Below, piece by piece: positions 20,045-30,604 of a stretch of 36,829 nucleotides of DNA. Each line of letters opens with the position of its first letter. Within the stretch, counting starts at the first letter, position 1. The position numbers and the translations under genes were made by a program. The DNA comes from an uncultured Clostridia bacterium (GTDB lineage: Bacteria > Bacillota > Clostridia > TANB77 > CAG-508), in NCBI GenBank assembly GCA_944386715.1, contig CALXCD010000016.1, positions 1 to 36,829 on the forward strand. Direction: 5' to 3'. The notes under the pieces were generated by a model. The model had not been told where the DNA came from. It was given only the letters and a program-made list of their open reading frames with translations, and ran no database searches.

Positions 20045-21095
20045 AATAAATGAACAATTACAAAAAGAAAAAAGTATAAAAGTGATAGGAAAAGACATTC
20101 CATATAAAGAAGGAATATTAGAAATTTTAGAAAAAAATAAAAATATTAATTATATTTTTATTAGTGAAAAATTAGACGGCGAAATTGATTTTTTAGATTT
20201 ATTAAAAAAAATAAAAAATATAAATAATAAAATAAAATTAATTATTATTTTAAATAAAAAAAATAATATATTAGAAAATAAAATAAAAAAAATAAATATA
20301 AACAATATTTATTACAAAAATAAAATAAATAAAAAATTATTAATAAATATTATTAATAATAATTTAACAATAAATAAAAAAAATAAGATATTTAAAATAA
20401 AAAAAGAAAAAATAAATTTGTTAAAGAAAAAAATAAATAATAAAATAATTAAAAAAGAAAATAATAAAAAAATAATTTTAATTACAGGAGGCAATAAAAT
20501 TGGAAAAACAACAATAACTTTAATATTAGCATATTACTTATCACAAGAAAAGTATAAAACAGCAATCATAGATTGCAATTTTAAAAATTTAGATTTAACA
20601 AAAGCAATAAAAATAAAGAAAAATAGTGAAAACAGAGAACTTCAAGAATATAAAATAAATGACAAATTATTCTTATTTTATAATATAAAAATTAATTTTT
20701 TAAATAATGTGGTAAATAAAATAAAAAAAAATTTTGATTATATTATTATAGAAAATAATATTAATAATAAAGAAATAATAAAAATAGCAGATTATATTTT
20801 CTTTATCATAAAACCAGAAATTAAAAACATAAAAGAAGTATATTTTAAATATATAAAAAATTTTTATAATAAAAAAGAAAAATTATTTATTATTATTAAT
20901 AATTTTGAAAATAATAAAATTTCTTTAAAAATTATTTCTAAAATATTCAATCAAAAAATGATTAAATATAAAATAAAATATAATTTAATATATAAAAAAA
21001 TAAAAAATGATTTTTATAAAAATAAAAAAATATTAAATAATAAATATTTAAAAAAAGAATTTAAAAAAATATTATTAAAAATAAAAAACAATTGA
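20010..21095 (+). CDS. CpaE/TadZ/ParA-like ATPase
   Basis: 361 aa. The N-terminal part (1-115) looks like a degenerate receiver domain (KVIGKDIPYKEGILEIL, INYIFISEKL). It is followed by a very lysine/isoleucine/asparagine-rich linker and a MinD/ParA-type domain with deviant Walker A GGNKIGKTT at 160-168 and AIIDCNFKNLDLTKAI. CpaE/TadZ proteins place secretion or pilus machines in the cell. The 35-nt overlap with virB4 makes positioning of the secretion apparatus a reasonable inference. GGAG lies about 10 nt before ATG 20010. The gene is extremely A-rich and grades into the repeat region after its stop. Confidence 0.65.
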   Translation: MKQILTAMNNPKINEQLQKEKSIKVIGKDIPYKEGILEILEKNKNINYIFISEKLDGEIDFLDLLKKIKNINNKIKLIIILNKKNNILENKIKKININNIYYKNKINKKLLINIINNNLTINKKNKIFKIKKEKINLLKKKINNKIIKKENNKKIILITGGNKIGKTTITLILAYYLSQEKYKTAIIDCNFKNLDLTKAIKIKKNSENRELQEYKINDKLFLFYNIKINFLNNVVNKIKKNFDYIIIENNINNKEIIKIADYIFFIIKPEIKNIKEVYFKYIKNFYNKKEKLFIIINNFENNKISLKIISKIFNQKMIKYKIKYNLIYKKIKNDFYKNKKILNNKYLKKEFKKILLKIKNN

Positions 21096-21418
21096 TTCTT
21101 ATTTAATAAATAAAAAAGACAATTAAAATAACTAAAGTTAAAATAAAAAAATCAAATAGAAAAAGTAAATAAGAATACTTAATCAAAAAATAAAAAAATT
21201 AAGAAAAAAAGAAAAGTAAATAAAATCATAACAAGAGCAAAACAAGAGTTCAAAAAATATAAAGACAAAATAGTTAACAAAGTATAGCAAAGAAACAATA
21301 AAAATTAAAAGATATAAGATAAAAAATCAATATTTAAAATTCAGAAAAAACATAGGCAAATAAAGAATTAAGAAAATTAAAATAAGAATAGAAAAATAAA
21401 AATTTAGAAAATATCAAA

Positions 21419-24400
21419 ATTACATAATTCTCTTATTTTTTGTAAAAGAGAGAAAGAAAGATTTAGCAAAATATAAAATGAATAAAAATAAAAGACATAA
21501 AAGAAAAATAAAATACAGTATAAAATTTTTCGAAAAATATAAAATAGAAAAAATATATAAGACAAAATATAAAAATTAAAAGGAAGAAAAAAATTAGAAT
21601 AGAAAAAAAAGTAAGTAAAAAAATTAAAACAAAAATATAAAGTTAGCAAAATGAAAACTTAATAAAAATACAAAATAAAAAAATTAATATTAAAAAAGAA
21701 AATAAAAAATATAAAAAAGCAAATAAATATAATTAATATTAAATAATAAATAAAAAAAAATAATAAAATACAAATAAATAAAAACAAAATAAAAAAAAAT
21801 TAATTAATAAAGAAATAATTAAATAATAGAAAAAAATAAATAATAATTAATAATTAAAAAATAGATAAAAAATAAAAAGGCAAAATAAAAAAATAATATA
21901 CAAAAAATTAACGAATGAAAATAAATTATTAAATAATAAAATAATAAGAAAAGAATCACCCAAAAGAAAAAAATATAAAAGCAAAACAAATAAAAATCTT
22001 TTAGAGAAATAAAAATAGAAAATAAAAAGAAAAACAAAATTGACAAAAAATTGAAAAGATTAAATTTAAAAAGAAATAAAAAGATATAAAATGTAAAACC
22101 AAAAAGGAAAGCAAGTTAACAAAGAATAAAAAATAAAAAAAGATATCAATAGAAAATAAGAAGAAAAAAGTAATACTAAAACATAAAAAAAGCTTAGGTA
22201 AATACAAAAAGAAACGATTCTAAAAGAAACAAGTAAAAAGACAAAAAGGGAAGGAAGAAAGTTTACATAGTAATCTTATTTTTTGCAAAAGATAGAAAAG
22301 AAGATTTAGCAAAATATAAAATTAATAAAAAAAACATAAAAGAAGAATAAAATACAATACAAAATTTTCAAAAAATATAAAACAGAAAAAAAGATAAAAC
22401 GAAATATGAAAATAAAAATAAAAAGAAAAAAAGATTTTGAACAGAAAATTGTAATCAAGTAAAAAATGAAATCAAAAAACAAAATAAATAAAAACTTAAT
22501 AAAAATATAAAGTAAAAAATTAATATTAAAAAAATAAAAAAGTATAAAAAGAAAATAATTAAAAATAGAAATGAATAACTAATAAAAAATAATTAAATAA
22601 TAGAAAAAATAAAAAGTTAAAATAAAAAAAATATATAAAAAATTAATAAAAAAAAAATAAATTTTTAAACGAAAGAACAATGAAAAATAATAAGAAAAAA
22701 ATTACAAACAAAAAGCAAAAATATATAAAATCAAAATAGATGAAAATTTCAAAAAAAATAAAAATTAAAAAAGAGAATAAAGTAAAAAAGGAAATTGACA
22801 AAAAAAGAAATTATCAAAAGATAAACTTAGTTAGAAAAAAATATAAACAACAAAAAAGATAAAAAGCAAACTAGTTAACAAAGAACCAAAAATAAAAAAA
22901 GATATTGATAGAAAAAAAGAAGAAAAAAGGAATACTAAAACATGAAAAAAGCCTAGGTAAATAGAAAAAGAAACAATTCTAAAAGAATCAGGTAAAAAAA
23001 CAAAAAAGGAAAGAGCAAAGTTTACATAGTAATCTTATTTTTGCAAAAGAGAGAAAGGAAGATTTAGCAAAATAAAAAATGAATAAAAATAAAAGACATA
23101 AAAGAAGAATAAAATGCAGTATAAAATTTTTAGAAAAATATAAAACAGAAAAAATATGTAAAATGAAATAGGAAAATAAAAATTAAAAGGGAAAAAAATT
23201 TAGAATAAAAAAAGCAAGTAATTAAAAACTTAAAACAAAAATATAAAACTAGTAAAAATGAAAATTTAATAAAAAAACAAAATAAGAAAATTAATATTAA
23301 AAAGGAAAATAAAAAATATAATAAATAATATTAATATTAAATAATAAATAAAAAATTAAAATAAAAAAATAATAAAAATTAAAATAAATAAAAACAAAAT
23401 ACAAATAAAATTAATTAATAAAAAAATAAATAATAAAAAATAATTAAAAATAGAAATAAATAATTAAATAATAAAAAAATAAAAAGGCAAAAAAATAATA
23501 TATAAAAAATTAATAAAAGAAAAATAAATTCTTAAACGAAAGAAGAATAAAAAAATAATAGAAAAAAATTACAAATAAAAAAATATATATAAAAGCAAAA
23601 CAGATAAAATTTTTTAAAGAAATAAAAATAGAAATAAAATGAAAAACAAAATTAATAGGAGAAAAACTGAAAAGATTAAATTTAAAAAGAAATAAAAAGA
23701 TACAAAAGATAAAATCAAAAAGAAAAGATAGTTAACAAAGGATAAAAAATAAAAAAAGATATCAATAGAAAAAAAAAAGAAAAAAGCAATGATGAAACAT
23801 GAAAGATGCTTAGGCAAATAGAAAAAGAAACAATTCTAAAAGAAGAAAGTAAAAAGACAAAAAAGGAAAGAGCAAAGTTTACATAGTAATCTTATTTTTT
23901 GCAAAAAAGAGAAAAGAAGTTTTGCAAAATAAAAAATGAATAAAAAAAAAAGACATAAAAGAAGAATAAAATGCAGTATAAAATTTTTAGAAAAATATAA
24001 AATAGAAAAAAAATGTAAGACAAAATAGGAAAATAAAAATTAAAAGGAAGAAAAAAATTTAGAATAGAAAAAACAATTAAGTAAAAAATTAAAACAAAAA
24101 TATAAAGCTAGTAAAAATGAAAACTTAATAAAAATACAAAATAAAAAAAACAATAAAAATTAAAATAAATAAAAACAAAATACAAATAAAATTAATTAAT
24201 AAAAAAATAAATAATAAAAATTAATTAAAAATAGAAATAAATAATTAAATAATGAAAAAATAAAAAGGCAAAAAAATAATATATAAAAAATTAATAAAAG
24301 GAAAAGAAATTCTTAAACGAAAGAAGAATAAAAAATAATAGAAAAAAATTAAAAACCAAAAAGCAAAAATACATAAAAGCAAAGCAAATAAAAATTTTTA

Positions 24401-25000
24401 AGAGATAAAAATAGAAAATAAAATAAAAAACAAAATTGACAAAAGAAATTTGAAAAGATTAAATTCAGAAATTAGTAAAAAGATACAAAAGGAAAAATCA
24501 AGAAAGAAAACAAGTTAACAAAGAATAAAAAACAAAAAAAGATATTGATAGAAAAAAAGAAGAAAAAAGCAATGATAAAACACAAAAAAAACCTAGGTAA
24601 ATATAAAAAAGAAGAAATTTAAAAAAATTAAGCAAAAGACAAAATAGAGAAAAATAAGGTTTACATAGTTGTATTATTTGTAGCAAAAAAGAGAATTAAT
24701 TAAAATGAAAAAAAGATAGAAAAAAGAATTAAAAAAGTACTAAAAATTTTTAAAGAAATATAAAATAGTAAAATATGTAAAACAAAACAATAAAAAGAAA
24801 CAAAAAAGGATTTAGGATACAAAAAACATTAGAATAAAAAATTTTAAACAAAAAATAAAACTATCAAAAAACTAAAAAATAAATAAAAAACAAAATTAAT
24901 TAACAAAAAATAATCAAATAATAGATTAAAAATATTTTATAAAAATAAATAATTAAATATTTAAAAAAATATAATAAATAATTAAAATAAAATTACGAAA
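21419..25000 (+). repeat. Five degenerate tandem copies of an about 800-bp unit
   Basis: The anchor (GTTTACATAGTAATCTTATT or close variants) occurs at about 21419, 22261, 23020, 23877 and 24659, with spacings of roughly 760-860 bp. Each is followed by a conserved block with AAGACATAAAAGAAGAATAA and AGTATAAAATTTTTAG. Each anchor from the second on is preceded by the block AAAAAGATAT(C/T)(A/G)ATAGAAAA, AAACATGAAA and AATTCTAAAAGAA. The first and last copies are the most diverged. Confidence 0.7.
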
Positions 25001-25045
25001 ATCAAAAATAAAGAAAATTAAATTTTATTAAATATAAATATAAAA
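24995..25045 (+). repeat. Partial dispersed repeat, copy D
   Basis: ACGAAAATCAAAAATAAAG and AAATTAAATTTTATTAAATA match the left half of copies A-C. The right half with the DnaA box is missing. It ends about 17 nt before the gene at 25062. Confidence 0.5.
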
Positions 25046-25061
25046 AAAGAAGGAGTAAAAA

Positions 25062-25787
25062 ATGGAAATAAATAATTTAGAAAAAAATAATCAAATAGAA
25101 ATAAATAATAAAATTGTAAATGAAAAAGAACAAAAAAGTTTTTTAGAAACAACATTAGGAAAAGTTATAAATACAGGGATTGATATAGGAATTAGAGCAA
25201 TATTACCAGACTTTATTGAAGACCAAGCAATAAATTTAAAAGATAATTTATTAAATTACGGTTTAAAAGAAGGAATTCAAAAAACAATAACAGATGCAAT
25301 TGATTTGGGAAAAAGTGCAATAGGAATTTTTACAGGGAATTTTGAAAGTATTTCTCAAATGCAAAATGCTGTACAATCAGGAGGGTTAATTGATGGAGTT
25401 TCTTCTTTACTAGATACCGTAGTAGAAAAAGTACAACAAACAGGTATCATCGATTACAATATAGCAAAAGCATTAAAACAGGGGAAAAATATTATTTTAA
25501 ATAATATAGAAAATAATATAGAAAAAACATTTACAAGTCAATTAGAAAGTATGGAAAACTTAGAAAAATATATAGATGACTGGAAAAAAGATTTTGAAAA
25601 AAAAGATTTTAATAAAATGGAGAAAACATATGAAAAATTAGAAAATGAATTGAAAAACCTAATACCAATAGAAAAGACAATTAGTCAAGCTAGAATAATA
25701 GAAAATTTACATACATTAATAAAAAACAATGGACAAGATTTTAATTTAAGTGCAGAACAAATAGCATTAGCGGAAAAATTAATTTAA
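25062..25787 (+). CDS. Conserved-looking hypothetical protein, glycine-rich helical
   Basis: 241 aa with AAGGAG before the ATG. A charged N-terminus (1-28) leads into SFLETTLGKVINTGIDIGIR and a moderately hydrophobic, glycine-spaced stretch (about 30-125: ILPDFIEDQ, GLKEGIQKTITDAIDLGKSA, GLIDGVSSLLDTVVEKV). The C-terminal half is charged and probably coiled-coil, ending in LIPIEKTISQARIIENLHTL. There is no signal peptide. Its base composition is more ordinary than the neighbouring repeats, which argues for a real, selected gene. The function is unknown; a substrate or cytoplasmic partner of the secretion system is only a guess from context. Confidence 0.65.
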   Translation: MEINNLEKNNQIEINNKIVNEKEQKSFLETTLGKVINTGIDIGIRAILPDFIEDQAINLKDNLLNYGLKEGIQKTITDAIDLGKSAIGIFTGNFESISQMQNAVQSGGLIDGVSSLLDTVVEKVQQTGIIDYNIAKALKQGKNIILNNIENNIEKTFTSQLESMENLEKYIDDWKKDFEKKDFNKMEKTYEKLENELKNLIPIEKTISQARIIENLHTLIKNNGQDFNLSAEQIALAEKLI

Positions 25788-25820
25788 AATAGAAATAAAA
25801 AACATTAATTAAATATTAAT

Positions 25821-25860
25821 AAATAAAAAAGTGTATAAAAGCTAGTAACTTATTATACAC
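25821..25860 (-). terminator. Terminator of the XRE gene
   Basis: GTGTATAA (25831-25838) and TTATACAC (25853-25860) form an 8-bp stem. On the minus strand it is followed by TTTTTTATTT (25830-25821). It lies between convergent genes. Confidence 0.6.
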
Positions 25861-25869
25861 CTATATATA

Positions 25870-26208
25870 TTAAAGATTTTTTCCGTGACTTTTTAAAAAA
25901 GTATAAGAACTATGAATAAGATTATAAATATATTGTAATGTTTCATCAGAACATTTAGAAAGGATTCGATTTATTTTAGATATAATTCCGTTATTTTTAT
26001 TTTCTCCGAATAAAATATAATCTGCAGAAGAACCTGAATAATGTATAATTTTAGAAAGAGTTTTTATACTTAAAGAACGTTCTCCTCTTTCAATTTGTCC
26101 CAAAAAAACATCTGATATATCTATCATTTCCGAAAATTGTTCGCGTGTCATCTTTAAATCTTCCCTAATTTTTCTAATTCTTTCTCCCACTTCTATATTA
26201 TCTTGCAT
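25870..26208 (-). CDS. XRE-family transcriptional regulator
   Basis: 112 aa. A Cro/CI-type helix-turn-helix fills residues 8-62 (IRKIREDLKMTREQFSEMI, VFLGQIERGERSLSIKTL), and a short C-terminal helical region (70-105) may dimerise. GGGAGG is 5 nt before the ATG. It is divergent from the Rpn-type gene, with a spaced inverted repeat between them that is a likely operator. Such single-domain regulators usually control their own or a neighbouring accessory gene; the target here is not known. Confidence 0.85.
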   Translation of the reverse strand: MQDNIEVGERIRKIREDLKMTREQFSEMIDISDVFLGQIERGERSLSIKTLSKIIHYSGSSADYILFGENKNNGIISKINRILSKCSDETLQYIYNLIHSSYTFLKSHGKNL

Positions 26209-26257
26209 AACATCCTCCCAAAAAATATCAAATTAATTATATTACAAAATAAGATGA

Positions 26258-26279
26258 GTACTAAACATACTATTAGTAC
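26258..26279. promoter_or_regulatory. Inverted repeat, candidate operator of the XRE regulator
   Basis: GTACTAA and TTAGTAC are perfect 7-bp arms separated by 8 nt, in the 197-nt divergent spacer 50 nt upstream of the regulator start. The size and spacing suit a dimeric Cro/CI-like protein. Confidence 0.45.
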
Positions 26280-26405
26280 AAATAAAACATATGCTAAACG
26301 ACATATAAATATTATTTTCTAACACTTTAAATTATAAAAAATAAAATTTACTGCAAGATAAACATTAACATAAAAATTAAAAAGAAGTATAATGGAGGTA
26401 ATCAA

Positions 26406-27438
26406 ATGAAATTATTTACATATCAAGATTATTTAATTTATGAAGAATTAAATCAACCGATTTTAAAAATTGCGGAACCAGAAGGAAGTTATGATTATGG
26501 TCAATTAGAAATAAATAAATATCATGATAAGATATTTAAAGAACTTTTTTCGAATAAAAAAGAAGTAACCATTTTTCTTAATAAATATTTAAATTTGCAA
26601 GGCACTAAAAATGAAATAAAACAAGATGAATTAGAACAATGTAGTACAGAATTTTTAACAAGTGATAAAAAAACATTAGAATCAGATATTTTATTTAAGA
26701 TAAAAGACAAGGAAAGATATGTATTGATAGAACATCAAAGTACAGTAGATGCTTTGATGGCAGAGAGAATATTAGAGTATTGTGTAGAAATTATAAGGAT
26801 GGCAAAAAAGCAACAAGAAATAAAAACAAATAAAGAGCTCTAAATTATCGGCAATTTGTCCTATTGTGTTATATACAGGAAAAAGAAAATGGACAGCAAA
26901 AACAACATATATGGAGCTACAAGAAAATTGGTATAAAATGCCTAAAAGATTGGAATGTAGTTATGTATTAATAGATGTTAATCAATATAGCAAAGAAGAA
27001 TTAATAAAAGAAAGGACAAGTATATCCAAAGCAATGTTAATGGAAAAAATCGGTAGTGATAAAGAATTTGTAGAAGTTTTGGAACAAGTAGTAGAACAAG
27101 ATTTAACAAAAGAGGAACAGGAATTTTTGATGGATATTATTGTAAATACAGCAAAGGAAAAAATAAATAAAGAAAAAGTAAAAGAGTTAAAAGAAAAAAT
27201 AATAGGGAAAGGTGGAGATAATATGGTAATTGAAAATTTAAGTAGAATTTGGGATATGCATTATGAAAGGGGGGTCAGTGAAGGAAAAAAAGCGGGAAAA
27301 AGAGCAGGAATAAAGACCGAAAGGAAAAAAATAATAATACAAATGGTTCAAAATAATATAAATGACGACATAATAAAGAAAGTAACCAATACTAGCGAAA
27401 AAGAATTAAAAAAAATAAAGGATGAAATAAAAGATTAG
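26406..27438 (+). pseudogene. Rpn-type PD-(D/E)XK nuclease/transposase-like gene, frameshifted
   Basis: Two frames together make one typical member of about 340 aa. The first (26406-26843) has HDKIFKELFSNKKEVTIFLN and the nuclease core ESDILFKIK...YVLIEHQSTVD. The second (from about 26842) has KLSAICPIVLYTGKRKW and a charged C-terminal helix with GVSEGKKAGKRAGIKTERKK. Homology resumes if one base is skipped at GAG CTC TAA A (T26841), or equally by dropping another nearby base. Rpn proteins promote RecA-independent recombination and are often mobile and decayed. A programmed shift at the CTC-TAA stop is possible but unsupported by an upstream stimulator. Confidence 0.75.
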
Positions 27439-27486
27439 GAAAAATTTCTTTCCTACCAAAAGTTCGAAGAAAAATTTTTAAAGCAA

Positions 27487-27510
27487 TGCCACTAATGTGG
27501 CACTTTTTTG
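27487..27510 (+). terminator. Terminator after the Rpn gene
   Basis: TGCCAC-TAAT-GTGGCA hairpin (27487-27502) followed by CTTTTTTG. Confidence 0.75.
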
Positions 27511-27662
27511 TGCTTTTAAAAAGCAAAAAATACAAAATGAAAAAGAAATAGCAAAACAAACGATTTACCATTGAATAAATATTGACTTTTGTATAAAGAT
27601 AAAATAAACTGTATAAAAAAACAATAAAAATACAAAATAAGAAAAGAAGGAGAAAAAGAAAG

Positions 27663-27956
27663 ATGGAAAAATCAGAAAATATAAGAAAGAATAAAGATAT
27701 GATAAGTTTGCTATATAAAGCACAAGAAGAAAAATTAGATAAGATAATTACCAAAGTAAACAAAGAAATAACAAGTGAATCCAAAAATATTAATATAGAA
27801 AAAGTAATAGCAGAATCAAACAATCCAAAAGAACTAAAAGAAATTTTTGATAAAATTGAAAATAATTATAATATTAAAATAACAAGATATAATAAAGAAT
27901 TTTATGAAAGAGGATTTATAGATGGAGTAAATTTAATATTAAATTGTTTCCAATAA
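27663..27956 (+). CDS. Small hypothetical protein
   Basis: 97 aa with AGAAGGAGAAA about 8-10 nt before the ATG. It is mostly helical and charged, and ends in FYERGFIDGVNLILNCF. That closing pattern (aromatic-x-x-GF-x-x-G-x-x-L) resembles small clostridial DUF6809-type proteins, but the match is weak. A possible promoter (TTGACT, 17 nt, TAAACT) begins at about 27582. It is separated from gyrA by 116 nt containing the gyrA promoter. The function is unknown. Confidence 0.55.
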   Translation: MEKSENIRKNKDMISLLYKAQEEKLDKIITKVNKEITSESKNINIEKVIAESNNPKELKEIFDKIENNYNIKITRYNKEFYERGFIDGVNLILNCFQ

Positions 27957-28004
27957 AACAATGGTAGGAAACAGGCTTTTCCCTAACTTTTTTGGGAATT
28001 TCAC

Positions 28005-28033
28005 TTGCAAAATAAGGCAGGTTTTAGTATAAT
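28005..28033 (+). promoter_or_regulatory. gyrA promoter
   Basis: TTGCAA (28005-28010), a 17-nt spacer and consensus TATAAT (28028-28033), 39 nt before the ATG. A dedicated promoter fits the separation of gyrA from gyrB. Confidence 0.75.
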
Positions 28034-28072
28034 ACAAATGTAGAAAAATACGAAGAAAAGAGGGAAAAGGCA

Positions 28073-30547
28073 ATGGAAGAAAGACAAGAAAGAATGGACG
28101 GAAAAATAATAGAAAGAGACATCGAAAAAGAAATGAGAACAGCATATATTGACTATGCAATGAGTGTTATTGTATCTAGGGCACTTCCAGATGTAAGAGA
28201 TGGTTTAAAACCAGTACACAGAAGAATATTATATGCGATGCACGAAGATGGAATCACATCAGACAAGCCATATAGAAAATGTGCTAATACAGTTGGTTCC
28301 GTACTAGGAAGATATCATCCACATGGAGATAGTTCTGTATATGATGCCATGGTAAGAATGGCACAAGATTTCTCTATGAGATATATGTTAATAGATGGAC
28401 ATGGTAACTTTGGTTCTGTAGATGGAGATGGAGCAGCAGCAATGAGGTATACAGAAGCTAGAATGTCCAAAATTTCTGAATATATGTTAACAGATATTGA
28501 AAAAAATACGGTAGATTTTATGCCAAACTATGATGATAGACTACAAGAACCAACAGTTCTACCAGCAAGAATACCAGCTCTTTTAGTAAATGGTTCTTCT
28601 GGAATAGCTGTAGGAATGGCAACGAATATTCCGCCACATAATTTAACAGAAGTTATCAATGGAATTATCAAAATTATTGATGAAGATGAAGTAACAGATG
28701 AAGATTTAATGAGTGTTATCAAAGGACCTGATTTCCCAACAGAAGGAATTATTTTAGGGCTAGAAGGAATTAAACAAGCATATAAAACAGGAAAAGGAAA
28801 AATTACATTAAGAGCAGAAACAGAAATCGAAGAAATGAGTGGAAATAGACAAAGAATTATTGTTTCTTCTTTACCATATCAAGTCAATAAAGCAAACTTA
28901 ATAAAAACAATATCTGATTTATCAAAAGAAAAAAGAATAGAAGGAATTTCTGAATGTAGAGATGAATCTGATAGAAAAGAAAAAGTAAGAGTAGTAATTG
29001 AACTAAAAAGAGATGCAAATCCACAAGTAGTATTAAATCAATTATTTAAACATACACAAATGCAAACAACTTTTGGAATTATTATGCTTGCTTTAGTAAA
29101 TGGAGAACCTAAAATCTTAACATTAAGACAATGTTTAGATTGTTACATAGACCATAGAAAAGATGTTATATTAAGAAGAACACAATTCGATTTAGATAAA
29201 GCCCTAGCAAGAGCACATATTTTAGAAGGATTAAAAATAGCATTAGATTATATTGATGAAGTTATTCAAATCATTCGTTCTTCTTATGATGATGCAAAAG
29301 AAAGATTAATGGAACGTTTTGGACTTTCTGATATTCAAGCACAAGCAATTTTGGATATGAGATTAAAAACACTATCTGGTTTGCAACGTGAAAAAATAGA
29401 AGAAGAATATAAACAATTAATGGAATTAATTGAACACTTAAGAGCAATTTTAAATAGTGAAAGATTAGTATTTGATATCATCAAAGAAGAACTACTAGAA
29501 ATTAAAGATAAATTTGGTGATGAAAGAAAAACTAAAATTGTAGCAGCAGAAGGCGAAATTGATATAGAAGATTTAATTAAAGAAGAGCAAACTGTAGTAG
29601 CATTAACACATTTTGGATATATCAAAAGAATGCCAATAGATACGTACAAGAGTCAAAGAAGGGGAGGAAAAGGAATTACAGGAATTGCAACAAGAGAAGA
29701 AGATTTTGTAAAACAAATATTTACAGCTTCTACCCATGATATTATTTTATTCTTCACCAATAAAGGTAAAGTATATTATTTAAGAGGATATGAAATACCA
29801 GAAGCAGGTAGAACCGCAAAAGGAACAGCAATTGTAAATTTATTAAGCCTAGATGCAGGAGAAAAAGTATCAGCAGTAATACCAATTCAAAACTTTGCAG
29901 ATGACAAATATCTACTAATGGCAACTAAAAATGGATTAATCAAAAAGACATCATTAAAAGAATATGATTCTAATAGAAGAACAGGGCTTCAAGGAATTAC
30001 ATTAAAAGAAGATGATGAATTAATAGGAGTACGTTTAACAGACGGACAAGATAATGTTGTATTAGTTACTAGAAATGGAATGTGTATCACATTTGATGAA
30101 AAAGATGTACGTCCAATCGGAAGAGTTGCACAAGGTGTCATTGGTATTAGATTAGATGAAGATGACGAAGTCATTGGAATGGAATCAGTCATAGCGGGAG
30201 GAAAAGCTACATTACTTGCTATCACAGAAAATGGATTTGGAAAAAGAACAGAATTAGAAGAATATCGTGTTCAAATTAGAGGAGGAAAAGGAGTTATTAC
30301 ATACAAAATTACACCAAAAACAGGAAAGCTAGTAGGGGTAAGAATTGCAACAGAAGATGAAGATGTCATGTTAATAACAGATACTGGAACTATCATTAGA
30401 ATTAATGTAAAAGATATCAGTGTTCTTGGAAGATCAACACAAGGGGTAACATTAATGAGAACAAATGATGGTGGAAAAGTAGTAAGTATGGAAACTTTAA
30501 AACCAGAAGAAATAGATGCTACAAACGATGGACAAATAAAATTATAA
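28073..30547 (+). CDS. gyrA: DNA gyrase subunit A
   Basis: 824 aa. The breakage-reunion domain has [20 protein letters not shown], the quinolone-determining loop [10 protein letters not shown] and the catalytic tyrosine at 126 ([10 protein letters not shown]). The C-terminal beta-pinwheel begins with the GyrA box QRRGGKG at 528-534, which separates it from ParC. The Ser and Asp of the quinolone loop are the usual sensitive residues. ATG 28073 is preceded by a weak GAGGG site; Met8 (28094) is an alternative. Confidence 0.96.
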   Translation: MEERQERMDGKIIERDIEKEMRTAYIDYAMSVIVSRALPDVRDGLKPVHRRILYAMHEDGITSDKPYRKCANTVGSVLGRYHPHGDSSVYDAMVRMAQDFSMRYMLIDGHGNFGSVDGDGAAAMRYTEARMSKISEYMLTDIEKNTVDFMPNYDDRLQEPTVLPARIPALLVNGSSGIAVGMATNIPPHNLTEVINGIIKIIDEDEVTDEDLMSVIKGPDFPTEGIILGLEGIKQAYKTGKGKITLRAETEIEEMSGNRQRIIVSSLPYQVNKANLIKTISDLSKEKRIEGISECRDESDRKEKVRVVIELKRDANPQVVLNQLFKHTQMQTTFGIIMLALVNGEPKILTLRQCLDCYIDHRKDVILRRTQFDLDKALARAHILEGLKIALDYIDEVIQIIRSSYDDAKERLMERFGLSDIQAQAILDMRLKTLSGLQREKIEEEYKQLMELIEHLRAILNSERLVFDIIKEELLEIKDKFGDERKTKIVAAEGEIDIEDLIKEEQTVVALTHFGYIKRMPIDTYKSQRRGGKGITGIATREEDFVKQIFTASTHDIILFFTNKGKVYYLRGYEIPEAGRTAKGTAIVNLLSLDAGEKVSAVIPIQNFADDKYLLMATKNGLIKKTSLKEYDSNRRTGLQGITLKEDDELIGVRLTDGQDNVVLVTRNGMCITFDEKDVRPIGRVAQGVIGIRLDEDDEVIGMESVIAGGKATLLAITENGFGKRTELEEYRVQIRGGKGVITYKITPKTGKLVGVRIATEDEDVMLITDTGTIIRINVKDISVLGRSTQGVTLMRTNDGGKVVSMETLKPEEIDATNDGQIKL

Positions 30548-30553
30548 AATAGA

Positions 30554-30590
30554 AAAATGGATTCCAATAATAAATAAAGGAATCCATTTT
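30554..30590. terminator. Bidirectional terminator between gyrA and the dnaC-like gene
   Basis: A perfect 12-bp stem AAAATGGATTCC / GGAATCCATTTT (30554-30565, 30579-30590) with a 13-nt loop lies between convergent genes. The A and T ends of the stem give short T-tails in both directions. Confidence 0.75.
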
Positions 30591-30604
30591 CTTTCTATAC
30601 ATTA

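Larger units (their letters stand above)
21096..25061. other. 4-kb A-rich non-coding repeat region
   Basis: Nearly 4 kb in which A dominates the plus strand and stop codons crowd every plus frame. The minus-strand open frames (for example 22001-22207 and 23614-23817) are only phenylalanine/leucine/isoleucine strings with no ribosome sites. The stretch consists of about five degenerate direct copies of an 800-bp unit (anchor GTTTACATAGTAATCTTATT). No DnaA-box repeat end is present inside, but a partial copy D of that family closes the region. No gene, CRISPR array or hairpin terminator was recognised. Confidence 0.75.

Noticed and set aside
23079..23171. A short ORF recurring in the 800-bp repeats (begins MNKNKRHKRRIKYSIKF or similar, copies near 21476, 23079, 23934).
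   Set aside because: No ribosome site at a proper distance, the copy near 22320 is frame-broken, and differences between copies are mostly amino-acid changing, so there is no sign of selection on a protein.
21404..24686. Phe/Leu/Ile-rich minus-strand ORFs in the A-rich region, two of which (22001-22207 and 23614-23817) resemble each other.
   Set aside because: They are the reading of T-runs opposite A-rich repeats; resemblance follows from the DNA repeat, and there are no ribosome sites or credible membrane-protein features.
21096..25061. CRISPR array.
   Set aside because: Repeats are about 800 bp and degenerate, without short identical repeats and unique spacers, and no cas genes are present.
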